Source: an uncultured Sporosarcina sp. | Lineage (GTDB): Bacteria; Bacillota; Bacilli; Bacillales_A; Planococcaceae | Assembly (NCBI GenBank): GCA_947644645.1 | Contig: CANSAF010000001.1 | Coordinates: 103,311-167,310 of the forward strand | DNA length: 64,000 nt | Direction of reading: 5' to 3' | In this document: in pieces, positions 54,031 through 62,599 of the stretch | How positions within the stretch are numbered: the first letter of the stretch is position 1 | How the letters are laid out: each line of letters opens with the position of its first letter | Translations under genes and position numbers: made by a program | Notes under the pieces: generated by a model | What the model was told of the DNA's origin: nothing | Seen by the model: only the letters and a program-made list of their open reading frames with translations | Database searches by the model: none

Positions 54031-54624
54031 ATGTATAAGCCAGTCGGAAAAGATTTTTTTGAAACACCAGGTTTACAGCTAGCTAAAAAGTTATTAGGAC
54101 AGTATATCGTGCATGAGCATCCAGATGGAAGACTGGTGGCAAGAATTGTTGAAACAGAAGCCTATCAAGGTCCTGAAGACCGTGCGGCGCATAGTTTTGG
54201 CAATCGTCGAACGAAGCGCACTGAAATTATGTTTGGCGGAGCAGGGCTTGTTTACACTTATCAAATGCATACCCATACACTTGTGAATGTGGTTGCAGGT
54301 TCGGTTGGTGTTCCACATGCAATATTAATTCGGGCAGTTGAACCAGTTGAAGGGCTTGAATTGATGAAGGCAAATAGGGGAGAAAATCTTAAAAAAGTAG
54401 ATTGGACAAATGGACCGGGGAAATTAACAAAAGCGCTTGGGATTACGATGGATTATTATGGGCATCATTGGGCACATGAGCCGCTATTTATTGCTAAAGG
54501 GGAACCGGTAGACAGGTTCGAAACAGGGCCGAGAGTAGGTATTAAAAATTCTGGAGAGGCAGTTCATTATCCATGGCGATTTTATGAAAAGGATAATCCT
54601 TTTGTCTCCAAATATAGAGCTTGA
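54031..54624 (+). CDS. 3-methyladenine DNA glycosylase (AAG/MPG family)
   Basis: 197 residues, the standard length of bacterial Mpg (YxlJ type). The catalytic Glu lies in ARIVETEAYQGPEDRAAHSF, and the base-flipping/pocket residues in YTYQMHTHTLVNVVAG (Tyr and His). GPGKLTKALGI is another hallmark. It excises alkylated purines from DNA. AAGCGAGTGAAAG precedes the ATG. Together with the preceding UDG-like gene it forms a small DNA-repair pair. Confidence 0.93.
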   Translation: MYKPVGKDFFETPGLQLAKKLLGQYIVHEHPDGRLVARIVETEAYQGPEDRAAHSFGNRRTKRTEIMFGGAGLVYTYQMHTHTLVNVVAGSVGVPHAILIRAVEPVEGLELMKANRGENLKKVDWTNGPGKLTKALGITMDYYGHHWAHEPLFIAKGEPVDRFETGPRVGIKNSGEAVHYPWRFYEKDNPFVSKYRA

Positions 54625-54635
54625 CCCGTGCTTAT

Positions 54636-54660
54636 GTTTTAACTTATGCAGAAGAGGTAT
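54636..54660 (+). promoter_or_regulatory. SigB-like promoter of the YfkM-like gene
   Basis: GTTTTA (54636-54641), 13 bp, AGGTAT (54655-54660), close to SigB consensus GTTTAA-N12-15-GGGTAT. The B. subtilis counterpart yfkM is a SigB general stress gene. Confidence 0.6.
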
Positions 54661-54699
54661 GTATAGAGTGAAAATGATTTCAAGGAGTTGTTGAAGGAA

Positions 54700-55212
54700 A
54701 TGGCAAAAATTGCAGTAGTTATCACAGATTTTTTTGAGGACTCGGAGTATACAAGCCCCGCTGAAGCGTTTCAGGAGGCTGGCCATGAGCTCATCACCAT
54801 TGAAAAAGAGTCCGGTAAAGAAATTAAAGGTAAAAAAGGTGCGACGGTAAAAATCGATCAAAGCATTGACGATGTAAAACCGGAAGAGTTTGATGCATTG
54901 TTAATTCCGGGAGGTTTTTCTCCAGATATATTACGCGCTGATGATCGTTTTGTGACATTTACCAAAGCATTTATGGACGAAAAAAAACCGGTTTTTGCGA
55001 TTTGTCATGGACCACAATTATTAATCACCGCAAAATCACTTGAAGGTCGTGATGCGACAGGTTATAAATCGATCCAAGTGGATATGGAATATGCAGGAGC
55101 CCACTTCGCAGATAAAGAAGTAATCGTCTGTCAGGAACAGTTAGTAACGAGCCGTACACCAGATGATTTACCTGCATTTAATCGTGAATCATTACGATTA
55201 CTTGAAAAATAA
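54700..55212 (+). CDS. yfkM: DJ-1/PfpI family general stress protein (YfkM-like)
   Basis: 170 residues from ATG 54700; TTG codons at 54688 and 54691 are possible alternatives because AAGGAG ends at 54687. The DJ-1/PfpI fold has the opening KIAVVITDFFEDSEYTSPAE, glutamate in LLIPGGFSPD and the nucleophile elbow PVFAICHGPQLLITA with catalytic Cys. Relatives act as deglycases, hydratases or proteases; the exact reaction is disputed. The closest recognised relative is B. subtilis general stress protein 18. A SigB-like promoter precedes it. Confidence 0.9.
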   Translation: MAKIAVVITDFFEDSEYTSPAEAFQEAGHELITIEKESGKEIKGKKGATVKIDQSIDDVKPEEFDALLIPGGFSPDILRADDRFVTFTKAFMDEKKPVFAICHGPQLLITAKSLEGRDATGYKSIQVDMEYAGAHFADKEVIVCQEQLVTSRTPDDLPAFNRESLRLLEK

Positions 55213-55239
55213 GCGCTATAAAATCTAAAATAATGTAGC

Positions 55240-55290
55240 AAGGGGCGTCCAGAAAGTCTAAATTTGAACTTTCTGGATGCCTCTTCTTTT
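55240..55290 (+). terminator. Terminator after the YfkM-like gene
   Basis: AGGGGCGTCCAGAAAGT pairs with ACTTTCTGGATGCCTCT (two G-U pairs), followed by TTCTTTT. Confidence 0.88.
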
Positions 55291-55402
55291 GTATGTATTA
55301 ATTGTATCTTGTGAAAAAACATGCTAAGTTATAAATGAATGATGTAAAATTATACTGAAATAATAAATAGATTGCATGTGACATTTAGGAAGGATGAAAG
55401 GA

Positions 55403-56197
55403 TTGCTTCATTATAAAACGTATGAGCTGGGGGCTAATGTACCTTGGGTTACTTTTGTTCACGGCGCAGGGGGAAGTTCTTCCACTTGGTTTAAACAAAT
55501 TCGAGCATTTCGAAAAGAATATAACATCCTTTTAGTCGATTTACGTGGTCATGGTCAATCAGCACGTGGATTATGGGAAAAAGGAGACTCTTTTGCAGAA
55601 ATTGCAAAAGAAGTTGTCGATGTGTTAGATGAATTGAAAATAGAAAAAACACATATTATCGGAATGTCTCTCGGAACAATTGTTGCACAAACAATCGCGG
55701 ACCATCACCCAGAACGGATTACCTCTTTAATTCTTGGTGGAGCCATTATTCGTTTAGATCTTCGAACGAAATTTTTAATATGGATAGGAAATGCGACAAA
55801 GCGATTCGTTCCTTATATGTTTCTTTATAAAATTTTCGCTTATATTATTATGCCAAGAAAACAGCATGAGGAATCACGTTTAGCTTTTGTTAATCAAGCG
55901 AAAAGAATGTGTCAAAAAGAGTTTGTGAAGTGGTTTTCATTAACAAGATTGGTGAATCCTTACTTGGCAAGACTTCAAGTGTCAACGACGGAAATCCCTA
56001 CCTTATTTTTAATGGGAGAAGAAGATTATTTATTCATCCCGCCTATTGAAGAAGTCGTTCGGAAAAATAAAGGATTTGAATTTCAGAAAATCAAAAAGAG
56101 TGGTCATGTTTGTAATATCGACCAGCCCGATATTTTCAATGAATTATCAATGGCTTATATAACTAAAATAGAAGCTTGTTTAGAAAGTCCAATGTGA
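55403..56197 (+). CDS. Alpha/beta hydrolase
   Basis: The likely start is TTG 55403, nine bases after AGGAAGG; ATG 55394 directly abuts that site and would add three residues. About 264 residues with the alpha/beta-hydrolase fold: oxyanion motif TFVHGAGGSSSTWF, LVDLRGHGQS, nucleophile elbow GMSLGTIVAQ with the catalytic Ser, acid in FLMGEEDYLF and the terminal histidine in KKSGHVCNID. No signal peptide. Substrate unknown; lactonase, esterase or haloperoxidase-like activities are all possible. The terminator stem begins within the last codons. Confidence 0.88.
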   Translation: MLHYKTYELGANVPWVTFVHGAGGSSSTWFKQIRAFRKEYNILLVDLRGHGQSARGLWEKGDSFAEIAKEVVDVLDELKIEKTHIIGMSLGTIVAQTIADHHPERITSLILGGAIIRLDLRTKFLIWIGNATKRFVPYMFLYKIFAYIIMPRKQHEESRLAFVNQAKRMCQKEFVKWFSLTRLVNPYLARLQVSTTEIPTLFLMGEEDYLFIPPIEEVVRKNKGFEFQKIKKSGHVCNIDQPDIFNELSMAYITKIEACLESPM

Positions 56198-56217
56198 TTT
56201 TCTAAACAAGCTTTTTA
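56171..56217 (+). terminator. Terminator overlapping the hydrolase 3' end
   Basis: AAGCTTGTTTAGAAA, inside the last codons of the hydrolase gene, pairs with TTTCTAAACAAGCTT after the stop, then T5. Confidence 0.88.
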
Positions 56218-56281
56218 TGATGGTCTAAAATTCACAAAAAGTAGACCATCAAACAAAATCCTTCAACAGAAAACGCAAAAC

Positions 56282-56322
56282 GCCCCCAAAGTCATGCATT
56301 TAGACTTTGGGGGCAGTTTTTT
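56282..56322. terminator. Terminator of hmp (usable from both sides)
   Basis: GCCCCCAAAGTC (56282-56293) pairs perfectly with GACTTTGGGGGC (56303-56314); T6 follows on the plus strand and GTTTTGCGTTTT on the minus strand. Confidence 0.85.
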
Positions 56323-57514
56323 ATGCCATTACAAGCTCAAGTTCAGCTTTTGGTCCGAAGAATTCGAAATGTACTTTTTCTTCTGGGTGACCTAATTCAT
56401 ATAGGTAGTTAATGACAACTTGCATAAATGGTGTTGGACCACATACGAAGATGTCGCTTCCTGCGATTACTTTTTCTTGTAAAAATTCTTTTGTGATGAA
56501 ACCATCGCCTTCTTCAGAGTATAAAACTGCCGTTGAAGAGTTTTCAAGTGATGCATTTAATTCTTCAATGCGCTCGTTGAATGCTTGGTGTGCACGTGTA
56601 CGTGCTGAGTGTAAGAATGCAACATGGCGCTCAGGTGAAACTTTTGCAATTGTTTCGTACATGCTCATCATTGGTGTAATACCAACCCCACCACTAATTA
56701 AAGTTACAGGTGTTGTGCTGTCAGTTTCAAGGTAGAAATCCCCTGCTGGAACACTTACTTCAACTTGGTCACCAACGTTTACAGCGCTGTGTAAATGTGT
56801 TGACACTTTTCCATTTGGTGTCACTTCATCTTCACGTTTTACTGAAATACGGTAAGCTTCTGTTGAATCTTGTGGCGCTCTTGATAAGCTGTATTGACGG
56901 TTTAATGTATATTCTTCACCATCAACTTTTAGACGAACTGTAATATATTGTCCTGGTAAGTAAGTCGGTAATTTTTGTCCGTCAACTGGCTTTAAGTAGA
57001 ATGAAGTGATTACATCACTTTCTTCAACTTTTTTCTCAACGACGAATGGCTTGAATGTTCTCCATCCATTTTCCATTGCTTCAGCTTGATCATACATGCC
57101 TTTTTCAACGCCGATAAAAGCATCTGCGATTACGCCGTAAGCTTGGCCCCAAGCTTCTAAAATTTCAGGTGTTGCCGCATCGCCAAGGACTTCTTTAATT
57201 GCACCAAGTAAGTGATGTCCAACGATTGGATACTGATCTTCAGTGATGCCGAGTGATTTATGTTTATGCGCAATTTGTACAACGGCTGGTACAATTGCTT
57301 CTAAGTTATCGATATTTGCAGCTGCAGCGTAAACTGTGTTCGCTAGAGCAGTTTGTTGACGACCTTGTGATTGGTTCGCGTGGTTAAATACGTTTAAAAG
57401 TTCTGGGTGTGCAGTCAACATATTTTTATAAAAAACAGTTGTAATTGTTTTACCATGTTCCTCCAATACCGGAACAGTTGACTTAATAATGTTAATCGTT
57501 TCTTGTGATAGCAT
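56321..57514 (-). CDS. hmp: Flavohemoprotein, nitric oxide dioxygenase
   Basis: 397 residues. The globin domain (1-140) has all key residues at classical positions: proximal His85 in [10 protein letters not shown], TyrB10 = Tyr29 and GlnE7 = Gln53. The FAD domain has [10 protein letters not shown] and RQYSLSRAP; the NAD domain has [14 protein letters not shown] and VCGPTPFM, ending with [10 protein letters not shown]. It oxidises NO to nitrate using O2 and NADH. The nsrR gene lies upstream on the other strand, and a possible NsrR site is at 57539-57557. Typical full-length Hmp. Confidence 0.97.
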   Translation of the reverse strand: MLSQETINIIKSTVPVLEEHGKTITTVFYKNMLTAHPELLNVFNHANQSQGRQQTALANTVYAAAANIDNLEAIVPAVVQIAHKHKSLGITEDQYPIVGHHLLGAIKEVLGDAATPEILEAWGQAYGVIADAFIGVEKGMYDQAEAMENGWRTFKPFVVEKKVEESDVITSFYLKPVDGQKLPTYLPGQYITVRLKVDGEEYTLNRQYSLSRAPQDSTEAYRISVKREDEVTPNGKVSTHLHSAVNVGDQVEVSVPAGDFYLETDSTTPVTLISGGVGITPMMSMYETIAKVSPERHVAFLHSARTRAHQAFNERIEELNASLENSSTAVLYSEEGDGFITKEFLQEKVIAGSDIFVCGPTPFMQVVINYLYELGHPEEKVHFEFFGPKAELELVMA

Positions 57515-57538
57515 GCGTAAGCACGACCTTTCGTATTT

Positions 57539-57557
57539 GTTATATTAAGAATACAAC
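57539..57557. promoter_or_regulatory. Possible NsrR operator upstream of hmp
   Basis: GTTATATTAAGAATACAAC is a near-perfect inverted repeat (8-3-8, one mismatch) 24 bp before the hmp start. NsrR sites in Bacillales are AT-rich dyads of similar form. The assignment is based on shape and on the neighbouring nsrR gene. Confidence 0.4.
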
Positions 57558-57867
57558 ATTAAAAAAGTTAAAGCTATATATATTATACAACTTTAAAGGG
57601 AGTTCTAAAATTAGACACATTTCATTAATAAGTTTGTCACAAACTAAAGAATGTAGCTGCCTGTATCCATTTACTATTACATTCCGCTGATTTTGGGGTT
57701 ATGATTACCCGGCACGAAGCCCAAATAGCAACGGAATCCATCAATTCCACGCATAGAAAGACGGAGGACGTCCCGAAAGTTATGTTCTTTCAACTTTCAG
57801 GACAGTCGCATTTCTTTAATGAAATCGCCAATAAGGTTATACTAGTATGTGAAAGTGCGGTGATACT
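57558..57867. other. Intergenic region between hmp and nsrR
   Basis: It contains a hairpin GTCCCGAAAGTT/AACTTTCAGGAC (57770-57803) resembling terminators elsewhere in the window but without a T tract, and the nsrR -10 box TATACT (57838-57843). The part at 57640-57760 is more GC-rich than its surroundings and shows no open frame. Confidence 0.55.
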
Positions 57868-58332
57868 ATGCGTTTAACAATGTACACGGATTATTCATTG
57901 CGTGTCCTTTTATATATTGGCGTGAAAGGAAAGGACGAGTTATCAACCGTTCAAGAAATTTCTGATGCCTATCAAATTTCCAAAAACCATTTAACGAAAG
58001 TGACTCATGAACTTGGCAAGATGGGACTTGTTGAAACAGTTCGTGGGCGCGGTGGCGGAATTCGATTAAACTTACCGCCTGAAAAGATAAATATTGGTGA
58101 AACAGTCCGTAAAGCAGAAGAAGACTTCCATATAGTAGAATGTTTTAACTGCGAAATGAACAAATGTGTGATTACACCAGTTTGTCGTTTGAAAGGCGTA
58201 TTACATGAAGCACTGAATGCTTACTTTAAAGTGTTGGATGCTTATACTTTGGCTGATTTTGTAGCAAATAATAAAGGGCTAGCCTCTATATTATTGGGCG
58301 ACAGTTATGATAAGATAAGACATAATAAATGA
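57868..58332 (+). CDS. nsrR: Nitric oxide-sensing repressor NsrR, Rrf2 family
   Basis: 154 residues. The Rrf2 winged helix (residues 1-65) opens [20 protein letters not shown] with wing GRGGGIRL. The cluster-binding cysteines Cys92, Cys100 and Cys106 ([20 protein letters not shown]) match the numbering of B. subtilis NsrR; Cys95 is an additional one. The [4Fe-4S] cluster reacts with NO and releases DNA, derepressing hmp. It is divergent from hmp and 16 bp upstream of ppaC, with which it may be co-transcribed. Confidence 0.93.
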   Translation: MRLTMYTDYSLRVLLYIGVKGKDELSTVQEISDAYQISKNHLTKVTHELGKMGLVETVRGRGGGIRLNLPPEKINIGETVRKAEEDFHIVECFNCEMNKCVITPVCRLKGVLHEALNAYFKVLDAYTLADFVANNKGLASILLGDSYDKIRHNK

Positions 58333-58348
58333 TTCAGGAGGCAATGGA

Positions 58349-59278
58349 ATGAGTAAAGTATTAGTTTTTGGACATAAGAATCCAGACACAGATTCAATTA
58401 CAGCGGCAATTAGTTATGCATATTTAAAACGTCAACTTGGGATGGATGCGGAAGCAGTCCGTTTAGGTGTTGTTTCCAATGAAACAGCTTATGCACTTGA
58501 GCATTTCGGATTTGAAGCACCAAGATTTATTGAAAAAGCAGCACCGGAAGCGAGCAAGGTAATTCTTGTTGATCATAATGAAAAACAGCAAAGTGTTGAC
58601 GACTTAGATGAAGTACAAGTCATTGAAGTGATTGACCACCACCGCATTGCTAATTTCGAAACGAGTGACCCGCTTTATTACCGTGCGGAGCCAGTTGGAT
58701 GTACTGCAACGATTTTAAATAAGCTGTATAAAGAAAACGGTGTAGAAATTCCAAAAGAGATTGCGGGTTTAATGTTATCGGCGCTTGTTTCAGATTCATT
58801 ATTATTTAAATCGCCAACATTTACAGAAGAAGATCGTGCAGCTGCAGAAGAACTCGCAAAAATTGCCGATGTTGATGCAGAAGTGTACGGACTTGAAATG
58901 TTAAAAGCTGGCGCAGACTTAAGTGGTAAAACAATTGAAGAATTAATTGCACTCGATGCGAAGGAGTTTACTTTTGACGATGGTTTGAAAATCGAAATTG
59001 CACAAGTCAATGCTGTCGATATCGATGAAGTCATGACTAAACAACCCCAATTTGAAGAAGCGATTGATCAAGTAATTGCAGAAAAAGGACTTGGTTTGTT
59101 CTTATTTGTCGTAACTGACATTATCAATAATGATTCAATCGTCTTAGCACTTGGTACTGAAGCAGACCGTGCAGCCGCTGCATTTAATGTAACATTGTCA
59201 AATCGTACAGCAACATTAACTGGTGTTGTCTCACGTAAAAAACAAATCGTTCCTGTATTAACAGAAGCGTTGAAATAA
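58349..59278 (+). CDS. ppaC: Manganese-dependent inorganic pyrophosphatase
   Basis: 309 residues, family II pyrophosphatase of the DHH/DHHA2 group. Metal motifs: [13 protein letters not shown] (residues 8-20), VDHNEKQQ, the DHH motif [11 protein letters not shown], and the C-terminal DHHA2 substrate motif [10 protein letters not shown]. It hydrolyses pyrophosphate to drive biosynthesis. AGGAGGCAATGG precedes the start. It follows nsrR closely without a terminator. Confidence 0.97.
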   Translation: MSKVLVFGHKNPDTDSITAAISYAYLKRQLGMDAEAVRLGVVSNETAYALEHFGFEAPRFIEKAAPEASKVILVDHNEKQQSVDDLDEVQVIEVIDHHRIANFETSDPLYYRAEPVGCTATILNKLYKENGVEIPKEIAGLMLSALVSDSLLFKSPTFTEEDRAAAEELAKIADVDAEVYGLEMLKAGADLSGKTIEELIALDAKEFTFDDGLKIEIAQVNAVDIDEVMTKQPQFEEAIDQVIAEKGLGLFLFVVTDIINNDSIVLALGTEADRAAAAFNVTLSNRTATLTGVVSRKKQIVPVLTEALK

Positions 59279-59287
59279 TTTTTAATG

Positions 59288-59336
59288 AAAAGCTGTCCAC
59301 AAGCAATGGGAAATTGCGATGTGGACAGCTTTTTTG
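59288..59336 (+). terminator. Terminator after ppaC
   Basis: AAAAGCTGTCCACA pairs with TGTGGACAGCTTTT, with an inner GCAAT/ATTGC stem, followed by a T run. Confidence 0.92.
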
Positions 59337-59366
59337 ATTCTTATATTTTTCAAGTTGTTGATAAAC

Positions 59367-60740
59367 TTATAAATCCAATGGTTTTGTAGCAGGGCCTTCC
59401 AGAACGGAGCCATCTTTTCTAAAACGTGAGCCATGACATGGACAATCCCAAGTTTGTTCGGCGTTATTCCATTTTGTCCGGCAACCGAGATGTGTACAAA
59501 TGGGGGCGTTTGTTCTAGCGATGTGTCCCGCGGTAAATTCTTTTGCGACGCGTCCTGTTAATTTCAAACTTTGTAAAAGAAAGGCGGCAAAATTTGTACG
59601 GTCCGGTGCAAATAATGCTGTTGCTGGATTCACTTGTCCGGTAATTTGATCGGTAATGATTTTGGCACTTGCTAAAGAAGTAGAAAGTCCCCATTTTCGG
59701 TTCCCTGTACTGATATAAACATTGGACAATGATTGCGAAATTCGCCCAGCATAAGGGATTAAGTCTGGTGTTTCAGGATCTTGTGCAGACCAGCCCGTGA
59801 CGAATGAAGACAGTCGGAATGTATCTTTCATATCGTTATACAGTCGTTCATAATGTTCAGCTGTATCGCTAATAATACCGGCAGGGTGATCTGCTCCCGA
59901 TAATAGAAAGTAAGTCTTTCCATCAATTTTTGCAGTGCGAATCGATCTTTTTGGCGAATCAACTGAAATGTATTGACCTTGAAGTGCCATATCGGCAATG
60001 GCAGAAACGATATAAGAACGACTGACATCAAGCTTTAATACTTGTAGTCCTTTCAATGCTTCAATTGGATAATGGGTACTTAAAACTAATGAATTAAATT
60101 GGACTTTAACGCCTGATGCCAATGTAATCAAGCTTTTTTCGAAATCCATTAATTGGACAGCGGATTGTTCATAAATACGTGCGCCGGCATCAGTGGCGAG
60201 CTTGGCAAGTTTTTGACCAAAACGAACAGGATGAATTTGCGCTTCATTCGCCAAAGTGAGAGTCGATAAATAAGGAATTGGCAATTCAAAATTACGGCCA
60301 AGTTTCCCTGAAATCCCGATTTTTTCATAAGCTGCGACTTCATCTTTTAATTGATTAACGCCTGCATCTGTTTGGGCAAAAAGGATTGAGTCCGCTTTTT
60401 GTAAATCATCGATACTTGCAAAACTTCTCGCAAACTCGATTGCTTCACGGTTTATTTCATAATAAGTTTTTGCATTTTCAAGCCCAAATTTTTGGATGAG
60501 TTTCGCGTAAATAAGGTCATGTTGGACTGTTAATTTACCCGTAGAATTACCAGTCGCCCCAGCGAGCAGTTCATTTTTCTCAAGCAAAATGACATCAATT
60601 CCTTGCTTTGCTAAAAAATAAGCAGTCGCAATGCCATTTAGTCCACCCCCTACGATACATACATCACACTGGATATTATCTTGAAGTGAAGGGTAAGTTG
60701 TTTTTGAATGAGCTGTTTGTAGCCATAATGATTTAGACAA
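59367..60740 (-). CDS. FAD-dependent oxidoreductase with C-terminal Rieske domain (YhfW-like)
   Basis: 457 residues. The N-terminal DAO-type FAD domain starts with the dinucleotide fold [20 protein letters not shown] (about 25-45) and [19 protein letters not shown]. The C-terminal Rieske domain (about 400-457) has ligands Cys415 and His417 (CTHLGC) and Cys433 and His436 (CPCHGS), plus the disulfide pair Cys420/Cys435. The same fusion occurs in B. subtilis YhfW. The substrate is unknown; an amine or amino-acid oxidase-like reaction with internal electron transfer is plausible. Single gene, divergent from the FrnE-like gene. Confidence 0.92.
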   Translation of the reverse strand: MSKSLWLQTAHSKTTYPSLQDNIQCDVCIVGGGLNGIATAYFLAKQGIDVILLEKNELLAGATGNSTGKLTVQHDLIYAKLIQKFGLENAKTYYEINREAIEFARSFASIDDLQKADSILFAQTDAGVNQLKDEVAAYEKIGISGKLGRNFELPIPYLSTLTLANEAQIHPVRFGQKLAKLATDAGARIYEQSAVQLMDFEKSLITLASGVKVQFNSLVLSTHYPIEALKGLQVLKLDVSRSYIVSAIADMALQGQYISVDSPKRSIRTAKIDGKTYFLLSGADHPAGIISDTAEHYERLYNDMKDTFRLSSFVTGWSAQDPETPDLIPYAGRISQSLSNVYISTGNRKWGLSTSLASAKIITDQITGQVNPATALFAPDRTNFAAFLLQSLKLTGRVAKEFTAGHIARTNAPICTHLGCRTKWNNAEQTWDCPCHGSRFRKDGSVLEGPATKPLDL

Positions 60741-60837
60741 AATAAAACCTCCAGTAAATTCTAAAAAGTAATAAGCATATATATTGTTCCCATTTTTTAT
60801 TGGATTTATGATGAGGGGGAAGGAGTGTGTGGTAAAG

Positions 60838-61464
60838 ATGAAAATTGAAGTATGGTCGGATTATGTTTGTCCATTTTGCTATATTGGAAAAAGACATTTA
60901 GAAGAAGCGATTGAGCAGGCGGGGTTACAAGATGTTGAGGTTGTTTATAAGGCTTATGAACTAGATCCAAATTCACCTGCGACATCAGAAAAAAGCATGG
61001 CTGAAGTTTTATCGGAGAAGTATAATATGTCTGTAGAAGAAGCGAAAGCAATGACAGATAATGTTGCTGCACAAGCAAAAGCAGTTAATTTACTTTATGA
61101 TTTCGAACGAATGACACCTGCAAATACATTCCAAGCGCATCGACTTGCAAAATTTGCGGAAGCTGAAGGATTGGGCGAGGAAATGACTGAGCGCTTGCTT
61201 CGTGCTTATTTCATAGAAGCAGAAAAAATCGGTACTTTTGAAGTATTATTGAAGTTGGCTGAAGAAGTAGGACTTTCAAAGGCGCAAACAGAGAAAATGT
61301 TGCATTCTGAGGTATTTATTGACGAAGTGAAACAGGATATCGAGGAAGCTGGACAAATCGGTGTAAAAGGCGTTCCATTTTTTGTTATCGATCGTAAATT
61401 CGCATTATCTGGGGCACAACCAGTGGCAACATTTGTAGAAGCATTAAAAAAAGCGAGCGAATAA
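60838..61464 (+). CDS. DsbA-family protein, FrnE-like 2-hydroxychromene isomerase type
   Basis: ATG 60838 is chosen; GTG 60829, closer to AAGGAG, is possible. About 208 residues of thioredoxin/DsbA fold: active-site Cys11-Pro-Phe-Cys14 in [20 protein letters not shown], a helical insertion (about 60-150) with [20 protein letters not shown], and the cis-Pro loop [11 protein letters not shown]. FrnE-type proteins catalyse disulfide exchange in the cytoplasm and are associated with stress resistance. No signal peptide, so cytoplasmic. Confidence 0.9.
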   Translation: MKIEVWSDYVCPFCYIGKRHLEEAIEQAGLQDVEVVYKAYELDPNSPATSEKSMAEVLSEKYNMSVEEAKAMTDNVAAQAKAVNLLYDFERMTPANTFQAHRLAKFAEAEGLGEEMTERLLRAYFIEAEKIGTFEVLLKLAEEVGLSKAQTEKMLHSEVFIDEVKQDIEEAGQIGVKGVPFFVIDRKFALSGAQPVATFVEALKKASE

Positions 61465-61485
61465 TTAAATAAAGATAAAGTGATA

Positions 61486-61677
61486 CTTCGATCAGTGAGG
61501 GGCTTCATCCCCTCCCCCCACTGATTCGAAGGAACATAGGCTAAGTGCGTCACGTCGTGTGACAACGCCTATGTGACCAACATCCTGTTGCCCCGAACCA
61601 ATCGGGCTTTTACGGGCAGTATGACTCCACTTATCTTTAGCGATTTTACTGAAATCTGGAAGGGGGAGTCATACTGC
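61486..61677. repeat. Multi-hairpin intergenic element of unknown function
   Basis: Several strong hairpins in series: CTTCGATCAGTG/CACTGATTCGAAG (61486-61497 with 61519-61531, one bulge) with inner AGGGG/CCCCT; ACATAGGC/GCCTATGT (61534-61541 with 61567-61574) with inner GTCAC/GTGAC; CCCGA/TCGGG (61592-61596 with 61602-61606); and a perfect 13-bp GCAGTATGACTCC/GGAGTCATACTGC (61616-61628 with 61665-61677). The region is GC-richer than its surroundings and has no credible gene. Similar elements seem familiar from Planococcaceae intergenic regions, suggesting a dispersed repeat or structured RNA. Confidence 0.7.
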
Positions 61678-61698
61678 ACGTTAATGCGGGATAAAAAT

Positions 61699-61743
61699 AA
61701 GAGGCATTGTGGAAAGTCGTTTGACTTCTACAATGCCTTCTTT
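61699..61743. terminator. Bidirectional terminator before yceI
   Basis: GGCATTGT pairs with ACAATGCC, with inner AAGTC/GACTT, flanked by A-rich and T-rich tails. Confidence 0.85.
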
Positions 61744-61751
61744 ATGATTCT

Positions 61752-62282
61752 TTATTGAGCTGGATTTAATTGTACGTCGATTGTAATGGTAATATCATCC
61801 CCGACTAGAACGCCGCCTGCTTCAAGTGCTTGGTTCCATGTTAGACCGAATTCTGCTCTTGAAATTTTCCCTTCAACTTCAAATGCTGCAACGTCTACGC
61901 CCCAAGGATTTTTCCCTGTGCCTTCATAGTTTGCTGTAAAAGTGACAGGTTTTGTGACATCTTTAATTGTCATATCACCTGTAATATTGTAGCTTGTTGC
62001 ACCCGTTTTTGTGATACTTTTGGAAGCGAAAGTCATTTCTTTAAAGCTTTCCGCGTCAAAGAAATCAGCCGAACGTAAGTGATTATCGCGGTCAGTATTA
62101 TTTGTGTGAATGCTTGACGTATCGATTTTAAAATTAATGTTCGCTTGTTCAAGCGCTTCAGGGTTCCCTAAAACTTCCCCCTCAATATCCGTAAAACGTC
62201 CTCTCACTTTGGAAAACATCATATGTTTTACCGTAAAGTTTACAGAAGTATGTGAAGCGTCAACTACCCATTTGTTTGTCAT
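61752..62282 (-). CDS. YceI family lipid-binding protein
   Basis: 176 residues opening MTNKWVVDASHTSVNFTVKH, the typical YceI start with conserved SHTSVNFTVKHMM, then VRGRFTDIEGEV and the late ISRAEFGLTWN. The fold is a lipocalin-like barrel that binds polyisoprenoids. There is no signal peptide, so it is cytoplasmic, as in many Firmicutes. AAAGGGGATGG precedes the ATG. The promoter overlaps two MarR-type palindromes, suggesting control by a redox- or quinone-sensing repressor. Confidence 0.93.
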   Translation of the reverse strand: MTNKWVVDASHTSVNFTVKHMMFSKVRGRFTDIEGEVLGNPEALEQANINFKIDTSSIHTNNTDRDNHLRSADFFDAESFKEMTFASKSITKTGATSYNITGDMTIKDVTKPVTFTANYEGTGKNPWGVDVAAFEVEGKISRAEFGLTWNQALEAGGVLVGDDITITIDVQLNPAQ

Positions 62283-62318
62283 ATTTCATCCATCCCCTTT
62301 AGTTTTAATGATAATTAA

Positions 62319-62371
62319 AGTTTAAAACAAATATAACTTGAAGTCAAGATATTAAATCTAGAATTCAAGAT
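62319..62371 (-). promoter_or_regulatory. yceI promoter with two MarR-type palindromes
   Basis: Minus-strand TTGACT (62342-62347), 17 bp, TAAACT (62319-62324). ACTTGAAGTCAAGAT (62336-62350) and ATCTAGAATTCAAGAT (62356-62371) are near-palindromes with centres about 20 bp apart. The second resembles the MhqR/OhrR-type box ATCTCGAATTCGAGAT. Upstream, 62372-62599 shows no further feature except the murB ribosome site. Confidence 0.6.
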
Positions 62372-62599
62372 ATATTATGTATATGGTTTATAAAATGTGC
62401 TTAGAACGATTAGATATTCTCAAAAATAGGAAAGAAGCGGGAAATTTGCTTAAAATGAATATCAATCCTTGTCAAAAAAGAAATTTCACCGCATACTATG
62501 GAAGGGAGAAGTTTCTTTTATAGTATTGCAGATGCTTTAGGTTAGAAAATATGAACTTCCCATAACTGGAATTTAGATTATTGAAAGGATAGGATCCTG

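Noticed and set aside
54669-54683. Fur or PerR box before the YfkM-like gene (TGAAAATGATTTCAA)
   Set aside because: The right half-site deviates at several positions, and the SigB-like promoter and general stress context explain the gene better.
61573-61758. 61-codon frame across the multi-hairpin element
   Set aside because: No ribosome site; the region is dominated by complementary stems, and the frame ends in the terminator.
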